A DNA stretch of 64,000 nt from Phlebotomus papatasi. Its lineage: Eukaryota; Arthropoda; Insecta; Diptera; Psychodidae. Below the pieces are notes generated by a model that did not search any database, was not told where the DNA came from, and saw nothing but the letters and a program-made list of their open reading frames with translations. Made by a program: the position numbers and the translations under genes. The stretch lies in assembly GCF_024763615.1 (NCBI RefSeq), contig NC_077223.1, positions 4,650,001-4,714,000 on the forward strand, written 5' to 3'. This document shows positions 22,816-35,094 of this stretch, in pieces (within the stretch, counting starts at the first letter, position 1; each line of letters starts with the position of its first letter).

Positions 22816-24249
22816 CAATGGCGACAAGATAAATAGCACACTGTCAGCGATTTTCCTATTTTGATGTTTTATGATGCAATATCAGTCTTTATACCTGGAG
22901 GGGAATTCTGTAACGCTCTGACAATGCCATATGACAAATTGGGTTCGAATCTTAGGAGAGCTTTTTCGAAAATGCGATTCTGTAGCCGTGACATTGCCAT
23001 TTCAGCTCACGTGGCATTGTCAGAAGTCACATATTTGAGATTCCTGGCAATTTAAATGACAATGAATTTTGTCAAACAAATCAACCAAAACGTACTGTTA
23101 CCTTAAATTTACTTTTAGTTTAAAATTGCAGTAGAAGCCGAAAACTATCACTTCTTAAAGGGTGTTCTACTTATATTGTCCTTTTAATATGTGCCATTTC
23201 AAGATTTTTTCTACCGTACTAGGGTAAATGTCCTAATTAAAAACCATTTCCAGACGCTTTAACTTTAACAGATGATTCAACGCATTAAGTTCATATTTTT
23301 TCTAAAGAGAATTACATAAATTTGCTCCTTGACTCTTCTAGAATGTTACTGTTTAGTGAAAATTCTTTATATAAAATTTGAAAACTTGTTACATACAAGA
23401 AAAACACAAAAGTGCAAAATGCTTCAATTGGAAACAAACTAATTCAAATGGAGACAAGGGAAATTTTCTAATTGGAAACAAACAGTGTAAGTGAAACCGT
23501 CACGAAAGGCTTCCAAAACCTTGTTGAGTTGCTCCTGAGTGCAGGGTTTGTACTTATTACTGGTCTTTTCTCCTTTCCCATCTAAAACTATAAGAAAATC
23601 TCTCCAAAAAAAATCATATTTCCGGGGTTTCCTATTGAAGCATTTGCAAACACTTCAGAAAAACCCTTTCTGTTCACGAAATAGGTAATTATTTCATTTG
23701 AAAACTTCACGTACCATTAACAATAAAGATTAGCACTTAGTTTAACTAAAATTAACCGGAAATATGACATAAATATCAAACAAAACGAATAAACAACAGT
23801 CACCTCATTGTGTTTTTCATTGGAAAACAAGATCGATCGATAAAAAATTCGATGGTGAAAAGGTACATTTTTAATTTTTCTGAGAAATTAACAAATTAAG
23901 ATTTGTGAATATGAATAGATTTTCGTTTCATTTGGAGCAAAATTAACTAAATAATGATACTGTGGTAAAGAAACACAATAAATATAATAATTTAGTACTG
24001 TATTTATCATGAAAACAATGACGTTTCCATTTGAAATAGAGAAAAAATTCCATTTGGAGCAGGTTTTGAATTAGCTTAATTTACTCTACATTTTTTGATA
24101 GAACTTTCAGGTGTTTTCTTCATACTCAAAATGTAATTATGTACAAGTTAATTTATTATTATTACTTTCATCATTTAAAAGCTAATTTTATGAAAAATAA
24201 AGCATACATTGCAGTGTCCGAAACTGTGCTACTTATCTTGTCGCCACTG
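22816..24249. repeat. TA-flanked 1.43 kb element downstream of the receptors
   Basis: CAATGGCGACAAGATAAATA at the left pairs with ACTTATCTTGTCGCCACTG at the right. TA flanks both ends (22814-22815 and 24250-24251). The terminal CA(A/G)TGGC with TA fits Tc1/mariner-type termini. No transposase frame is visible. A family A MITE (22894-23100) lies inside. Confidence 0.8.
22894..23100 (+). repeat. MITE-like repeat, family A copy 2
   Basis: Matches the reverse complement of 1625-1830 from CCTGGAGGGGAATTCTGTAA to the CCAAAACGTACTGTTA block. It lies inside the 22816-24249 element, so it is younger than that element or was carried with it. Confidence 0.8.
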
Positions 24250-24361
24250 TACATTCAAAACATGAATATGATCTTATTTTGTTTTATTAAGCGTCCGAAT
24301 AGATTCTAGAAGACAATTTCCCCAACTACGGCTTATATGAACTATTATTTCTGTTAGCTTA

Positions 24362-25384
24362 GGGTAAGGGCTCATAATTTTGGACAGTTTCTAAATTTGG
24401 ATACTTTGAGGGTAAAATTGGACACTGAAAATAAATTGATTAAAATTATTGACTTTTATTCCAATAATTGATGAATAATAAATTCTATCTAAATATTTGT
24501 TCTTTTCGGAAGATTTTAACACTAAATACGTTAAATTTTGAATATGATTTGAGTTAAAATAGCTTTGTTGAAAATTCAGTGTCAGCAGCAATATTGCTTA
24601 CGAGAAATATGACAGAAGTTCGTGTTTACTACAGTCTTATTTAGCTGTGGTGAAGTACTAACAATGTTTCCTCGCATTTTTTGAGTGATATTAATGAATA
24701 TTTTGTTGATTCACGCTAATGGTGATTTGTACATTTAACCTGAAGTGAAATTTTCCTTGTGAATTACATTTTTCGTGTGAAAAATGGGAAATTTTCTATG
24801 AGATTCACCAGTTAGATGATACTTCTTATTTTAGACAGGTGTTTTTTTTATCAAAATTTCGTGAAGTTTTATCTTTTGTGATGACTAGGTTGTATAACTG
24901 CCTGAAAAGGCTCCCGGAAAGGCCAGGGAATGCGCGAATCCGCGCGTACTTGGAGTATCGAACTCACGCTTCGGTTTAAACTCGCTTTAATGAATGATAT
25001 GGAAAGTTTCCGGGCTTCTTGTGACATTCTACAGTTCCCTTACATGAACAGGAAGAGGACTTAGTAAGCTAGGTTCTTGAAATTGAGAAAAATGGGCATC
25101 CTATTGAGACAGATTAGCTGACCAAATATACAGCTAAGTTGTCCAAATTAACTACCAGGCTGTCCAAAATTTGAGTCAAATTCACTTCTACATATAAATT
25201 CATTTTTAGACGTATTAAGACTAATTTTAGTAAAAGACAGAGAATAAACAACTTGCCAAGTTCCTAAACAACCTTTCTGAAAAGAGAGTAATAAAAAAAT
25301 CCAATTAGTATTGAAAATATCGCACTTCATACTTGGAACATCGATGGTTATAAGCACTCTGTTCAAAATTATGAGCCCTTACCC
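24362..25384 (+). repeat. Pogo-like element family P copy 1 (1023 bp)
   Basis: GGGTAAGGGCTCATAATTTT and its inverse AAAATTATGAGCCCTTACCC bound it; TA flanks both ends. The interior (24895-25145) is homologous to the decayed DNA-binding region described at 39742-40025. Stops and indels make it non-functional. Confidence 0.85.
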
Positions 25385-25499
25385 TAAGTATATTTTATTA
25401 ATGTGTTATTGTTGATGATATTGTTTTTTTTTTCATGTAATATTGAAATAAATCAAATAAATTATATATTAGTGTAGAAAAATGTAATTGAATGAAGGC

Positions 25500-25622
25500 T
25501 CAAAAAAATATTTAGACGGTTAAGACGGCAGGGGCCGCAAAAAAACACTACATACTCTTGCACATTTAATTTGTTTTTTTAAACCATTGTGATGAATAAA
25601 ATATCTATTTATCTATCTATCA
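25500..25622 (+). repeat. LINE 3' end with (TCTA)n tail
   Basis: GTGATGAATAAAATATCTATTTATCTATCTATC resembles the tail at 12590-12628: an AATAAA signal directly followed by a degenerate TATC run. The GC-richer GGCAGGGGCCGC patch at 25525 may belong to the same fragment. Confidence 0.45.
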
Positions 25623-26578
25623 ATATAGATATAAGTCTACGATCCGGATAGGGACAACCGGTCGAAAAAAAAACAGAGAAACGGAGTGAATGAATTTGTT
25701 TCATTATTTTACAATTCGCCCTGTCAATTCCATTCCAAAGAAGATTAAATGCTTTTAAGCAATATCAATATTTCTATGCATTTCATAAAAATTGTATATT
25801 AGACACTTGTTAAGAATAATTCACCCCATGAGAATTTTCTCTGGACTTGAACATACGTTTTCTCTTCGATATTAACCGTTAGAAATAAAATTTATAACTG
25901 GCAAGTGGCTCACAATTTTCACTCGAGAATACTACATTCCCGAAGTGTAACAGGTGTTTGGCATTTAGCCAAAATGGAACACGAAAACTCTCAATGACTG
26001 TTCCCATTCCAGTGAAAAAAGAAATGTATTATGAGTTCCCAAACTTCCCTCATTTCACTGTTTTTTTTTTTCTGTGAAAATACTTATTACACGCCGATGG
26101 AAAGCTGCTGAAGAGGTGAAAAGCTCACCCTGTTTTTTTTTCTCCTCTGTGTTTGATTGTGAGAAGGAGGAAAAACGACATTGCGAATGAATATTTAAGC
26201 ATTTACTTTTACTCTCACTTTTCATGGATGTTCATGTTCATTTCACCCAAACACGCTCAATGAAAACAGTGGAAAATGGGGGGAGTTTGGGTTTCAATAT
26301 GATGAGAAAGTTTTCCCATGTGAATTTTGATTTTTTATTATCCCACAGAAAATCATCTTCTATCGTTTTTCCAACACTTTTGCCTGGATTTTCGCAACCT
26401 AGGGGATGTTATAAACGAAAGGCTGTTTATTCTGAAGCTCATGCAGTATTCAATGGATTATGAGTGGCAAAAAAAAAGAAATGCCATTGAGGATACAAAT
26501 GAAAGAAATTACAGGCGCATTCAAATTTCTAAGAATTATTTTTGAAAACTTAAAGAAATGTTAAGTTCTACGGCTTAA
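25623..26578. other. Unassigned DNA
   Basis: No gene supported. Two short overlapping frames on the plus strand (26224-26545) have no domain. Confidence 0.4.
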
Positions 26579-27534
26579 CTCTATCGCGTCATTAGGGTCA
26601 TACATATATGACCCGGGGAAAAAACTATTTTTTTTTGACTATTTACATTAATTGAAATCTATCGGTTTGTGCACGACATCATAATAGAAGGATGTAAGAT
26701 TCTTGGCTAATTTTCTCAAGACTCCAGATATTCAGGAAAAGAAAATATTTGAGATCAAAAATCACTAATTTCGAACTTTGTGAAATTACTTATCTTTTTC
26801 AAAATTTTTTATATTAATTTATTTTTTTCAGCAAAAAGTTCTTTAGAAACACAAAATAGAATATCAAAAGATTGTTTATTGCATATTTTGATATAATAAA
26901 CTACTCTCAATTTTCCAGAAAAGCGTGTAGAATTCTCCGGGTCATATATGACCCTATTGTCCCCAAGGGTAACAGTGTTTTCGTCCCAAACCTATAGCGA
27001 AATGTAGTTGGGATATTGTTTTTCTTTGTGAAATGCAGGTGGGACATCTTGCTCCTGGACATTTCATCTAATATCCGATGAATTATAACATATTTTGCAA
27101 TATTTTAGAGTATTCTGCAAGCGTCTCATATTGTGCAATTGTATTGTGTGTGAATAAATATGTGGATAAGTTTCTTTTTGCCAAATGCCACTCAAAATAT
27201 TGTGACAGTGACTGTTCAAGGGATTACCAGGAAGATTCCTTGAACACCAGGAGTACAGTGTTCATCGAGACAATCCAGTTTGCCATGGTTTTGGCCAAAT
27301 TAGTAACTTCAAGCATAAAAAAACTCTTAAAAAGCCCGTGATATAGATTTTGAAAATGGTGTGTACACTTCCCTTGAGGACAATAGGGTCATATATGACC
27401 CGGGGTTTTTCCGAGTTTTCACGCACTGGAAAAGTTTTTTCCTCTCTGAACTATTATATTTGATCATAAAGCATTAGGAAAAACTCAATTTTATATGAAT
27501 TCATCTGCTGAATAAAAGTGTGACGCGAAAGAGT
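26579..27534. repeat. TTAA-flanked element with three GGGTCATATATGACCC palindromes
   Basis: CTCTATCGCGTCA at the left pairs with TGACGCGAAAGAG at the right. TTAA flanks both sides (26575-26578 and 27535-27538), as for piggyBac-type elements. Palindromes GGGTCATATATGACCC lie at 26939-26954 and 27386-27401, and an imperfect one at 26595-26614. An 87-codon frame at 27078-27341 has no transposase motif I can recognise. Confidence 0.75.
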
Positions 27535-27839
27535 TAAGGGAGTGGTGGGGCTATTTTAAACTGTGGGGTTACATTGATATAATATAATTTCGCATATTTC
27601 TAAAGAAATCTGGGACTTGCAATTATTTTATTTTATTAAATTTTGACAATTGTTTTGTAGAGCTAAATTCAGGGCCGTGACTAGAGTTAAATTTTACGTA
27701 GGGCAACAATGGTTAAAGGTAGGGCAATATAGTTAAAATTTTGATTAATCTGTTTTGGTCAATCAATTACCGTTGCACTTCACTTCAATGTAAGTGAATG
27801 GGGTAATATATTAAATTGCATTATCTTATAAAACCTAGT

Positions 27840-27965
27840 TAAGCAAGACCTTTGGCTCTTAGGCGGTGAGATCTCTGACTCGACTCTTACAGTTGTTAGT
27901 TCGAGTCCCACCCACTGCAAACAACTGAATACGATACGACACAGAACACGTTAATACCCGCAATA
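27840..27965 (+). repeat. tRNA-derived SINE head, same family as 32641-33250
   Basis: GCAAGACCTTTGGCTCTTAG, then GACTCGACTCTTACAGTTGT, then the B-box-like GTTCGAGTCCC match in order the minus strand of the SINE at 32641-33250. The 5' end and the 3' body are missing or diverged. Confidence 0.6.
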
Positions 27966-28196
27966 CCTAACTTTTTTTATAACTCAAAGGTAAAAAAAGA
28001 CTTTACGGAGCATGCTTTTCAAAAAATTCCACTAGGTTTAGACTTATATACTTAAAAAGTTTCCACATTCTTTGAAGTTAAAAACCAGTAAAAGATCGTA
28101 AATGGAGAGAGCTCTAATGCTGCTCTTGGAAGTTCGTTGATCATTGACTTCAATGTTGCTTTGGAAGAGGTAAATTAAAGAGGATTTATGGAGATA

Positions 28197-28738
28197 AGGG
28201 AAGGCTTTCAGGCTTCGTACACACTTTGACTTCGAACACTTCATATTTTTTATCATATTCCTTTAATAAATCTGACTTATCTATGACAATGTACTTCAAC
28301 AGCCAGTCTTAAAGCGTGTTCACGATAAGATTGTTCCAAATAACTTGATATTTTTATGATAGATGTCACTAGCTCCGCATTTTCGTTGTATGTAAACATT
28401 GTAACACCTGTTTTTACCTGTATTTTGGTGAAAATCTCATCAAATTCTGTTAATTTTTCACTGAGATACAGAAAAGATAAAATAAAAATACTAATTGAAT
28501 AAAAAAAACTAATATATCTAATAAATCCACGATGAATTAAAGTTTCAAAAAATTTTTTAATTTTTTTTTTTAATATTTAGTGACATCATTTATAAAGCAT
28601 TTATTGGGAACAATCTTATCGTGCACACGCTTTAAGTTGCACATTTCTTGAAACTTTAGGTCAGATTCACTAAGGGAATATGGGAAGAATATAAAATGTT
28701 GGAAACCTGAGCGTGTACGAAGCCTGAAAGCCTTCCCC
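28197..28738. repeat. Foldback family H copy 1
   Basis: AGGGAAGGCTTTCAGGCTTC pairs with GAAGCCTGAAAGCCTTCCCC, and TA flanks both ends. The arms continue inward (CATATTCCTTTAATAAATC against the inverse near 28670). Homologous arms occur at 60235-61770; text upstream to about 28090 is also shared. A TTAA-flanked MITE (28313-28631) interrupts the centre. Confidence 0.75.
28313..28631. repeat. TTAA-flanked MITE nested in family H (319 bp)
   Basis: AGCGTGTTCACGATAAGATT pairs with AATCTTATCGTGCACACGCT, with TTAA on each side (28309-28312 and 28632-28635). The target suggests piggyBac-type mobilisation. Confidence 0.8.
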
Positions 28739-30800
28739 TAATAAGTAATGAAGGAAAATTTACTGGTGAAAAGTTTTGTTTCGTGAAATGTTAATGAATC
28801 TTTACAATTAGGAGGATAGCCATCCACGGTAAGCCGACGGTGGACACATGGCATTTCCAAAAAATATTTCATTTAAATAAAATATTTTTGGGAAATCCAA
28901 AAGTAAAAATCAAATTCAATTGAGAAGGAATGGTACAACAGATTTTTTTGAAATACCAAATAAAGCAGATAGTGAACAGAAAAATAGGCCTTAAACTATC
29001 TGCTACAACCCATTAGACCGAAAATTCCTCCAATACAAAATAAATCTAAAAAATTGAAACCCTCTGTTAGTTTATTGTGTGTCTATATTCATTGAACCCA
29101 GTGAAAAGAAATAACCATGCGTAAAGTGAGTGTATCTTGCGGATTTTCCAGAGGTTTCCATTTATTGAGATTGGGAGATTGGTATGAAATTTCAGTGTTT
29201 ATTGAAGACTTTTGGTCAGCTGTTACTGGAATCCATAATGTAATAACATTCAACACTTCCTTAAAATTCCATTCGATTGTGAATGCGAAAAGTTCTCTAC
29301 AGACTTACTTTAAGTAATCTGAAAAAAAAGGATTTTTTCCCTAATTTTTGATTCTTCAAAAATAAGAGCATTCGAATCTCAATAAAGTGATTAATTTATT
29401 TTAAGTGAAGTGAAGTGAATTTGAGAGATTTTTTTCACACTTGAATTGCTTGTAAATTCCTCTTGAGAAATTTTCAAAAATCAATTTTTTCTTGTCACTC
29501 GTGGTTTTTCTTTTACAAGAAAAGTATGAGAGAAAATTTCTCCACTTGAGCTGAAGAGGAAAATTCGCGCGCGAAAAGCTTTCTGAACCTCATTTAATCA
29601 TGAAGCAGAAATAGAAGAAAATTACCATTAATTAGTTCAATTACTGGTATAATGTTCCCATCTAATTGAGACGTAATACTGGGATTTTCTTCTGTGATCT
29701 GTATAATCTGCACTGAATGGGAAATTGCCAAGTGTTAATACTTGCTTATTACTCATTTACCAATTTTCACTCCATGTAGATTAACGGAAAATCAATGGTA
29801 GGTAATACTAAATAGGATTTTACGGAATTTTAATTGACCCATCTGAAAAAGAGATAGAACAAGCTTTTGTAAATTAAACGAATAGCTGGAAAATGAAAGA
29901 AAAACCTTCAATTGTTCAATTAGTATTAAATTTTCGGGTATTTTCTTGTTAATAGTTTAAAATGGAAATTTCCCGTGAAAAAAATAAATGAACATTTCTA
30001 AATTGCTCACTATTCAGGCAGCATTGACTGGTGTGGTTATTTATAAACATTTAAATATATCCTATATGGAAAAGCATCAAGAAAATCTGATTTTATATAA
30101 AGTTTCTATTTTAATGCATATGATAAGGAAAATGTCTCTATACGTACACCACAAGAAGATAAACTTTCCCCATTTGTACTATCTCCCATCAGGAATTTGT
30201 TATGGTTTCAATAATCAACTGCACAAGAGTACTTCCCAAAGTGGTTTGGGGTAGGGTTGTGTCTCTTGTGTACAAGTTGTTGTCCATTTTCCCTCCTTCT
30301 AACACGAAGGAGTTCGTATGTTCGAGACATGGAATGCTTATTCTGCTGAAAGTTGTGTCTCTGTTAACTCTGAACACCTGCATGAGGAATGGGTTGACGG
30401 GCGTTGTACTGACAAGAATATCCATATTTAACTTTTGCTTACAATGCACTGATGCATGCGTTGAACTGTTGAACAACTTTTAGAAAGAATTTTTAAAAAG
30501 TTCTTGCTAGATACTCTATAAAGTTTTTCAATTCTACTTAATTGAAATGCACAACAAAAACAATAATAACATTACTAAATATTTAAGGAATGAAAGAATA
30601 AATTTTAACTATGTGGATTTGTTAAATTTTCTGGAAATAGGGCAGGCAGGGGCAGTTTCACCCTACTCAGACTATTTTCAAATTGCTTTTATGTTTTTAA
30701 GGGCGGTACCGGTACAAATTAGTATTCCTTAAAGACATTTATTTATTTTGTTATTTATTTAATTATTATATTATTAATTTATTAAGCGACTGAAGGACCG
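28739..30800. other. Unassigned DNA
   Basis: No gene, RNA or repeat family recognised. Short frames at 29117-29317, 29988-30254 and 30202-30483 lack any motif and overlap on opposite strands. Confidence 0.4.
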
Positions 30801-30922
30801 TAAGGGCCTCGACAGATCTGAGGATTAGCCGAGAGACAGTTTAGCGACTTTATATTCGAAATAATGATGATTTTCCACTAAGTCGTCCCTCGGCTTAAGT
30901 CGTAAGTGTGTCTAGGGCATAA
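30801..30922 (-). repeat. MITE family T copy 2
   Basis: TAAGGGCCTCGACAGATCTG and GGATTAGCCGAGAGAC at the left match the inverse of the right end of 15090-15227, and the right side ends in CTTAAGTCGTAAGTGTGTCT. Confidence 0.75.
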
Positions 30923-31208
30923 GACCATCCAACGCTGCTGGGCAACAAACTGATGACTGGGATATTGGCAAACTGATACAGTGCCTCATTTAAAGTACAG
31001 CATAAATTATTTTAGCCGTCCCCCTTCGCCTTCAATTTAAAGGTCACAGAGTCAAAAGTAACCAGGAAGTCAAGCGACCATAATTGTGGCTGCAGAATAT
31101 ATTTATGAGAACACGTAACAAACTCATTTTAAAAATAGTATTGTTATTAAGTTCATGATTTTTCGAGAATGCATCGTGCAATATTTTTCATTTTTAAATA
31201 TGCTTTAA

Positions 31209-31385
31209 AAGTCAGCTAGGCGGACATCTCGTCCATATACGAAAACACCGTTGATTCATTCCTAAGAACGGTTTTTCAAGCTCAAGGGTTAAAAAGCTTT
31301 CAAGAGTGCATTCAACAACCGAATGGAATCATGTTTGAGCTTTCTAGAAAGGTCTTGGATATCTTGACAAGTTTGAAACGGTAGG
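31209..31385 (-). repeat. Family X repeat copy 2 (partial)
   Basis: Reverse-complement match to 62900-63055: GTCAGCTAGGCGGACATCTC, CACCGTTGATTCATTCCTAA and AAAGGTCTTGGATATCTTGAC all have counterparts there. Confidence 0.65.
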
Positions 31386-32154
31386 CTGTTTTCTTTTATC
31401 CGAAAATTGATTGCGTACCTTCAGAGCTATTTTGGGGCGTTTTTTATGTGATTTACAAATCGGTTGGGAGATGAATGTTCTCTGCGGTCAGATGAATGTT
31501 CTCTGAGAAACCTTGTTCATGAAAAGAATGTTTTTTTTTTCCAAAAACAATCTTCGAAAATCATTAGGGTTCATCGTAGACCGGAAGTCGATATCTGATA
31601 TACCCCTAGTACGGGAACAAACTTAATGTCAAGTAAAAAATTATTTCCTGATTTAATTATTCAAAAATCGTTACTTAACCGATTCATTACCGTTGAAGAC
31701 CGATGCAACCGAGTTCAAAATTTCAATACCTGTCCAAAAAATCCAAATTTGATCAAATCGGACAAGTTGAAAAAAGTCAATTATATAACTGCTCTCTCTT
31801 TGTGTTCGAGCAGTAATATATAGTGCTTTCCTGTTTTTTTTGCCCACGCAACCCATTAAAATATTTATCAGGGTTAACCTGAGAAGGATATCACTTTTGT
31901 GGATGGTAAAAAGTATCCAAATATCACCCAGTGATAGACTTTCAGTCTTAATATTGGGTAGCAGGCTCCCTGTCAACTCGTCAGAGTATCGTGTGCCCTG
32001 CTAACCCACCATTTTGAGGAGTTATGTATCCCTTCCGGATCATATTCATGGAGACGACAGACGACACCTGTAGAACATTCGATATTTCCTCAATGAAAAA
32101 CAACTTTACTTGTTACAAATTTACCAAAGTGTTTACGGTGGATTTATTTTTCGT
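31386..32154. other. Unassigned DNA
   Basis: Nothing recognised. An open frame on each strand (31626-31976) overlaps the other and shows no motif. Confidence 0.4.
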
Positions 32155-32240
32155 GAAAAATTGCCTACAATTCAGTAGGTAGAAACGTCAAAATTCTGTC
32201 AAAAATGAAATTTTTGACGAAAACGGCTCGTGAGGTCTTT
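32155..32240 (+). repeat. MITE family B, partial copy
   Basis: GTAGGTAGAAACGTCAAAAT, TCTGTCAAAAATG and TTTTTGACGAAAAC match the right half of 61918-62060; the left end is missing. Confidence 0.65.
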
Positions 32241-32294
32241 AGTGTCTAAATGGACAAGATGCTGGGTTTGTGACCCAAAGGTCCTAGGCTCAAT

Positions 32295-32462
32295 TTTTAC
32301 ATCAAACTCTTGTCCAGGGAAATCGTCAATCAGAGCAAGTGCAACTCAAATCATTCAGTTTTTTCTTAGTGGAGATAGGAAAAATTCCTGCCTCCACCCA
32401 GAATCGAACTGGAGACCTCTCGTTAACTAGACGAGTGCTCTACCAACTGAGCTATTAGAGGC
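32295..32462 (-). repeat. tRNA-like SINE, copy 1
   Basis: On the minus strand, 32390-32462 is a 73-nt tRNA-like sequence: acceptor GCCTCTA with TGGAGGC, D-arm GCTCAGTTGGTAGAGC, anticodon stem CTCGT with ACGAG around loop CTAGTTA (anticodon AGT), and T-arm CCAGTTCGATTCTGG. No CCA follows. Instead an AT-rich body (GGAATTTTTCCTATCTCCAC, then CACTTGCTCTGATTGACGAT) continues and is shared with 36124-36290. I therefore call a tRNA-derived SINE, though a genuine threonine-type tRNA cannot be fully excluded. Confidence 0.7.
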
Positions 32463-32640
32463 AACATGCTCTGCTACACAATTTAACCAATTGCATTATG
32501 CACTTCAATCGCTTCCTCTCTGAGTTGTGAGATTTGGAAACGATGTGATGCGTACAATTGAGCCGGCTGCTCATGGTATCCATGAATTTTGGTATATTGT
32601 GAGAATTTTACGAACTTTAGTTCAATGTTGATTAATAAAT

Positions 32641-33250
32641 TATTATTATTAATCGTATCGAGATATATTCATTACAAAGGTAATCATTTTTACAATGTCC
32701 ATATCCCGTGTTAGAAGAATCCGATAAGTCCATTGTAGACCGCCCAGGAGCGGCTTCCCCGCTGTGTGAATGCTTCTTCCATGCTCTCGGAGTTGTTGGG
32801 CGTAGGCGGTGCATTATATAACGTTATTATCATATGAAAATTGTTTAAATTAGACATTCAGATCTTTGCACCGGACGGGACACGAACTCACAACAGTAAG
32901 TCGAGCCGGAGAATCGATCCGCCCAAGCAACCCCCTGGCAAGTTCCCTGAAATTTGAAGTCACTTTCCCATACTTCGATTTAAGTTTATATGGGATTTTT
33001 TTTGCATTCGCTACCGTAATGCTAAATATTTAAAAAGTGAGAAGCTTTTCCGTATTATAAGATACCTTTCCGTATGGAGGGATAAATATACTACATTTTT
33101 GTTTAAATAAATTTTTTCCTCGGAGCACTGTGAGCTGAGTCCGAGATCAATTTAGGAATTGGCTTCAAATAGCTCCAAATGAAAAGGCCAACTTGCCAGG
33201 GGGCTGCGCCCAAGAGCCAACGGTCTTGCCTATTGCGCCACTGATTCCCC
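32641..33250 (-). repeat. tRNA-derived SINE with 11-bp target duplication, interrupted by a hAT-like MITE
   Basis: GATTAATAAAT occurs directly at 32630-32640 and 33251-33261. Reading the minus strand, the head begins GGGGAATCAGTGGCGCAATA (A-box-like), and after the inserted MITE continues to GTGAGTTCGTGTCCC (B-box-like), then a body with CAACAACTCCGAGAGC and GGGCGGTCTACAATGG, and ends in an AATAATAATA-type tail next to the duplication. Without the MITE it is about 325 bp. Confidence 0.85.
32928..33206. repeat. hAT-like MITE inserted in the SINE head (279 bp)
   Basis: An 8-bp direct repeat CGCCCAAG flanks it (32920-32927 and 33207-33214). The ends are CAACCCCCTGGCAAG and the inverse CTTGCCAGGGGGCTG. 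An 8-bp target duplication with CA-starting short TIRs is the hAT pattern. It has no coding capacity. Confidence 0.85.
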
Positions 33251-33465
33251 GATTAATAAATCAATGTTGTTAATTTAATTAACATTGAACTAAAGTTCGT
33301 AAAATTCAGACAATAAACCAAAATTCATGGATACCATGAGCTGCCGGTTTAATTGTACGCACCACATCGTTTCCAAATCTCACAACCCCGAGAGCAAGCG
33401 ATTGAAGTGTATAATGCAATTGGTTAAGGTTATGTATCACGCCAAGCAGGAGCATGTGGCTCACA

Positions 33466-35094
33466 TCAAACTCTTGTCGCCAAAAATGGGCTGAAACACG
33501 TTGTAAAAGACCCGATGAGTATTACGATTAATGCCTTGATTTTGCATCACATATCTCAGCTGCCCTTACTTGTGGCAGAGTGTTTAAACTTTGACCCCTA
33601 ATTTAATTTTAAAGTTAGATAGCTGAAAGTGTTTCAAACTTTTGAACTCATATCTAATGGAAATCGCAAATTGTACTTTTGAGTCCCCTTGTGTAATTTT
33701 CCTCGTGATGTCCTGTCCATTTAGTTAAAAGTGCATGGACCCATTTGGAGATGAGAGTGGGCAAAACTCTTGGGAAAACAACCGGCTGTCATAATACCGT
33801 CCACCCTGATATAAATTATTTATGATTATGAGTTCGAAGTTGTGCCAATGGTTCTTGGGGTATTTTTCTGTACATTTCCATTTCTCCGAATTTCATCTCA
33901 GTGATATTTTAAATTTTTCATGCTTTCTATTAAAGTCAAAGGGCATTTAATTCATGTGCACAAAAAAAACTGTACAAGAGCTCCATTTTAAATTAAAGCT
34001 TTTATCGTGAGTCTCTTGTTAGCTAAATTAGAGGGTAGCTTAGCGTACACATTAAGCTTTCAACCTTACAAAAAGGTTTGTGTTGATTTTCGCAATAATT
34101 GGAAACCGCAGAGTTTTGAAAAGAAAAAAAATACCATCTCTCTGTTTTCAGTGGAAAACAAGAGACCGTTAAAGAATAGAGGTAGGAAGTGTCTTATATT
34201 TTCTCTAAAGCGAATTGGAACTTGTAGGATTTCACCTGACTTTCATTATACTGAGGTGCTTTTGAATGGTGATTTGATGATGGAAATATGAGTGATATTT
34301 GAGCCCTTTTCCCCTTTAGGAAAATTGCCCACGTTCTGGAGGTCTTATTATTAAGACGTGATGCGAAAGATATGCGATCCAAAGAAGCACTTTCTCATCT
34401 CCCTTCATGAATTATTAAACATAATGAAAAACTTGTTGAACTTTTGCAGCATTTTGCCATCTCTTTCATCTTGTTTCACCTTCTAGGGATGTTATGCAAA
34501 ATTTTCCGGCGGAAGGGATATTTTTCTCATGGGAGATCTTTAAAAGTTCATCCACAGGAAAGAGAGTTTCGTCCGAGAAATTTATAATTTTCTATCAATA
34601 TTCTTCCTCGATGGATTTTCCTTCTTCTAAAAGTTGAAGTTCGAAACACATTATGCTCAAGGAGATGAGAGTCTAAGATTTATAATATCAAACATATATT
34701 TGAATAACATTTTTGACTGAGCGTAGTGTAAACAAGGAGTGATGTGTGGCTTGAAAAAGTAAGAGTGACAATATTTCTGAGAAATTTACAACAATAAGTT
34801 CAGAATAACATCTTAATCACGAACATAGCAGATATAAAACGACATTTCGGACGTTTAAGTGAAAAGTTTGCTCCATTTCTTTGATATATAACAATTACTG
34901 GCTCTTTAAATCTTTGAAGAGATTGTAGGCCTCTTTAAAATTTATGATAACGATATCCAAATGAAATTAATTGCTGTAGATTAAGTTATTAATAACTTTG
35001 GTATTCGTTATGGTCAGTTTATTTCCAATTTATTAATTTTTTCAAAATTATTTTGCCTAAGCTGTTTCATTTACTTTTGTGGTCTAGAGATAAT
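33466..35094. other. Unassigned DNA
   Basis: No gene supported. A 94-codon frame at 34007-34291 has no recognisable motif. No repeat family recognised. Confidence 0.4.

Larger units (their letters stand above)
32463..33465. repeat. Inverted-arm host element carrying a nested SINE
   Basis: 32463-32630 (CATGCTC, GATTTGGAAACG, CATGGTATCCATGAATTTTGG, CGAACTTTAGTTCAATGTT in order) recurs inverted at 33262-33465. The centre is occupied by the SINE at 32641-33250. The arms differ at many positions, so the host is old. Confidence 0.8.

Noticed and set aside
27078..27341. piggyBac transposase fragment in the TTAA element
   Set aside because: The TTAA target suggested it, but the 87-codon cysteine-containing frame shows no catalytic or C-terminal zinc-finger pattern I recognise.
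32390..32462. Functional tRNA-Thr gene
   Set aside because: The fold is good, but the sequence continues into a body shared with the copy at 36124, so a SINE head is the better explanation.
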